39,606 bases of DNA, taken from positions 1 to 39,606 of the forward strand of contig DBRK01000021.1 of NCBI GenBank assembly GCA_002306315.1, given 5' to 3'. Under the pieces are notes generated by a model. The model saw only the letters and a list, made by a program, of their open reading frames with translations. It made no database searches and was not told where the DNA came from. Origin of the DNA: Patescibacteria group bacterium UBA1370 (GTDB taxonomy: Bacteria; Patescibacteriota; Microgenomatia; UBA1400; PJMF01). The translations under genes and the position numbers were made by a program. This document shows positions 39,114 to 39,606 of this stretch, piece by piece. The first letter of the stretch is position 1; each line of letters starts with the position of its first letter.

Positions 39114-39119
39114 ATTGTA
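39114..39119 (-). promoter_or_regulatory. -10 element of the ABC operon
   Basis: TACAAT on the - strand, 7 nt before ATG 39106; a CTGGCA sits 19 nt further up as a poor -35. Predicts a near-leaderless operon mRNA. Confidence 0.45.
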
Positions 39120-39189
39120 TTCCCTGGAGCGGGATTTTTGCCAGTTGGGTTGTCGGGGTGAAGAAGTTCAGGGATTAAGCATGGCAACT

Positions 39190-39218
39190 AAAAAACCCCG
39201 GGTGGCCGCCCGGGGTTT
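39190..39218 (-). terminator. Intrinsic terminator of the HU gene
   Basis: AAACCCCGGG and CCCGGGGTTT form a perfect 10-bp GC-rich stem (39193-39202 with 39209-39218), followed on the - strand by a run of T's (plus A's at 39190-39195). It isolates the HU gene from the ABC operon. Confidence 0.88.
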
Positions 39219-39237
39219 GGTTTTCAATATGAGGGTT

Positions 39238-39513
39238 TTACCAGACCTCTTTTTTGAGCGGCTTGCCGACGCGGAAATTGACGACTCGGTGGCCTTTGAT
39301 GGTTTGGCGTTTGGACTCATCGCCAAACGGAACTACTTCTTTGTCATCTACCTGGCTAACATAGAAGGTGCCGAAACCAGAGATGACCACTTTTTCACCT
39401 TTTTTTAATGCCCTGATTATTTCCTCAAACATCGATTCGATGGCGTCATTGGAGGCTCTCTTGGTCAGATGTGCCTTCTTGGCGACAACAGAGATGAGCT
39501 GAGATTTGGTCAT
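39238..39513 (-). CDS. HU-family DNA-binding protein
   Basis: 91 residues, standard size. The N-terminal helices TKSQLISVVAKKAHLTKRASNDAIESMFEEI and GEKVVISGFGTF are typical. The DNA-binding arm is unusual: the common GRNPxTG is replaced by VDDKEVVPFGDESKRQTIKG; NFRVGKPLKK ends the fold. HU proteins bend and compact DNA. It has its own promoter and terminator, so it is a monocistronic unit. HU versus IHF cannot be separated here. Confidence 0.93.
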   Translation of the reverse strand: MTKSQLISVVAKKAHLTKRASNDAIESMFEEIIRALKKGEKVVISGFGTFYVSQVDDKEVVPFGDESKRQTIKGHRVVNFRVGKPLKKEVW

Positions 39514-39576
39514 GTTTAGCTTTCTAATAGCTCCTTACTTTTACAAATGGTGCTACACACAAGGGTCTAGATTTGC

Positions 39577-39604
39577 ATTATAACGAGTTAATTGGCGATG
39601 TAAA
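39577..39604 (-). promoter_or_regulatory. Promoter of the HU gene
   Basis: On the - strand TTTACA (plus 39604-39599), 16-nt spacer, perfect TATAAT (plus 39582-39577). A ~57-nt leader precedes the ATG; it contains AAGGAG but 17 nt away from the start. Confidence 0.65.
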
Positions 39605-39606
39605 GC

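Noticed and set aside
39107..39187. 27-residue N-terminal extension of permease A1 (ATG 39187)
   Set aside because: The added residues are unlike the family, the -10 element lies inside them, and ATG 39106 gives the same length as the sister permeases.
1..39606. Recoded UGA (genetic code 25 or 4)
   Set aside because: Genes such as those ending at 2708 and 28295 stop at TGA at the expected family ends, so the standard bacterial code applies.
1..39606. CRISPR arrays, tRNA/rRNA genes, insertion sequences, prophage or att sites
   Set aside because: No regularly spaced repeats, transposase motifs, integrases or cloverleaf-like segments were recognised by eye.

Overview
The window is an almost intergenically seamless stretch of a bacterial chromosome carrying the RNA polymerase/ribosomal protein supercluster. 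The flanking genes are envelope genes upstream (+ strand) and an ABC-transporter operon plus an HU gene downstream (- strand). Several traits point to a Candidate Phyla Radiation (Patescibacteria) bacterium. There is no rpmD (L30) between rpsE and rplO. The alanyl-tRNA synthetase stops right after its editing domain. Low-complexity tails are common on ribosomal proteins. A sortase sits next to a membrane-anchored baseplate-J-like protein of a kind common in CPR genomes. UGA is used as an ordinary stop (for example at 2706-2708), which argues against the code-25 lineages (Gracilibacteria/Absconditabacteria). I cannot fix the phylum from sequence alone; Microgenomates-like groups or Saccharibacteria are possible.

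Layout. 1-308: 3' end of alaS. 375-4060: a short operon of a GspL/PilM-like membrane protein, a sortase and RuvX. 4125-5126: mltG. 5127-5347: a 221-nt leader with a promoter, competing hairpins and an attenuator-like terminator. 5348-12618: rpoB-rpoC. 12761-17166: str operon (rpsL-rpsG-fusA-tuf), ending in a terminator at 17181-17212. 17307-34338: S10-spc-alpha supercluster fused with rplM-rpsI (rpsJ rplC rplD rplW rplB rpsS rplV rpsC rplP rpmC rpsQ rplN rplX rplE rpsN rpsH rplF rplR rpsE rplO secY adk map infA rpmJ rpsM rpsK rpsD rpoA rplQ rplM rpsI), ending in a bidirectional terminator near 34370. On the - strand, 39513-39238 is an HU gene with its own terminator. 39106-34810 is a five-gene ABC-2 transporter operon in the order permease A1 - permease B1 - ATPase - permease A2 - permease B2. 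34786-34403 is an AT-rich gene of unknown function. No tRNA, rRNA, CRISPR, IS element or gene-free stretch over 300 nt was seen.

The most notable signals are these. (i) Several non-ribosomal genes and infA have a -10 box only 7-11 nt before the ATG, which predicts leaderless or near-leaderless mRNAs. (ii) 29 of 36 translation-cluster genes have T immediately before ATG, and most have poor Shine-Dalgarno sites. (iii) The ABC operon pairs one ATPase with two permease pairs. (iv) A degenerate actin-like domain is fused through one membrane helix to a baseplate-J-like exterior. (v) RpoB carries Asn at the position of E. coli His526, predicting natural rifampicin insensitivity.
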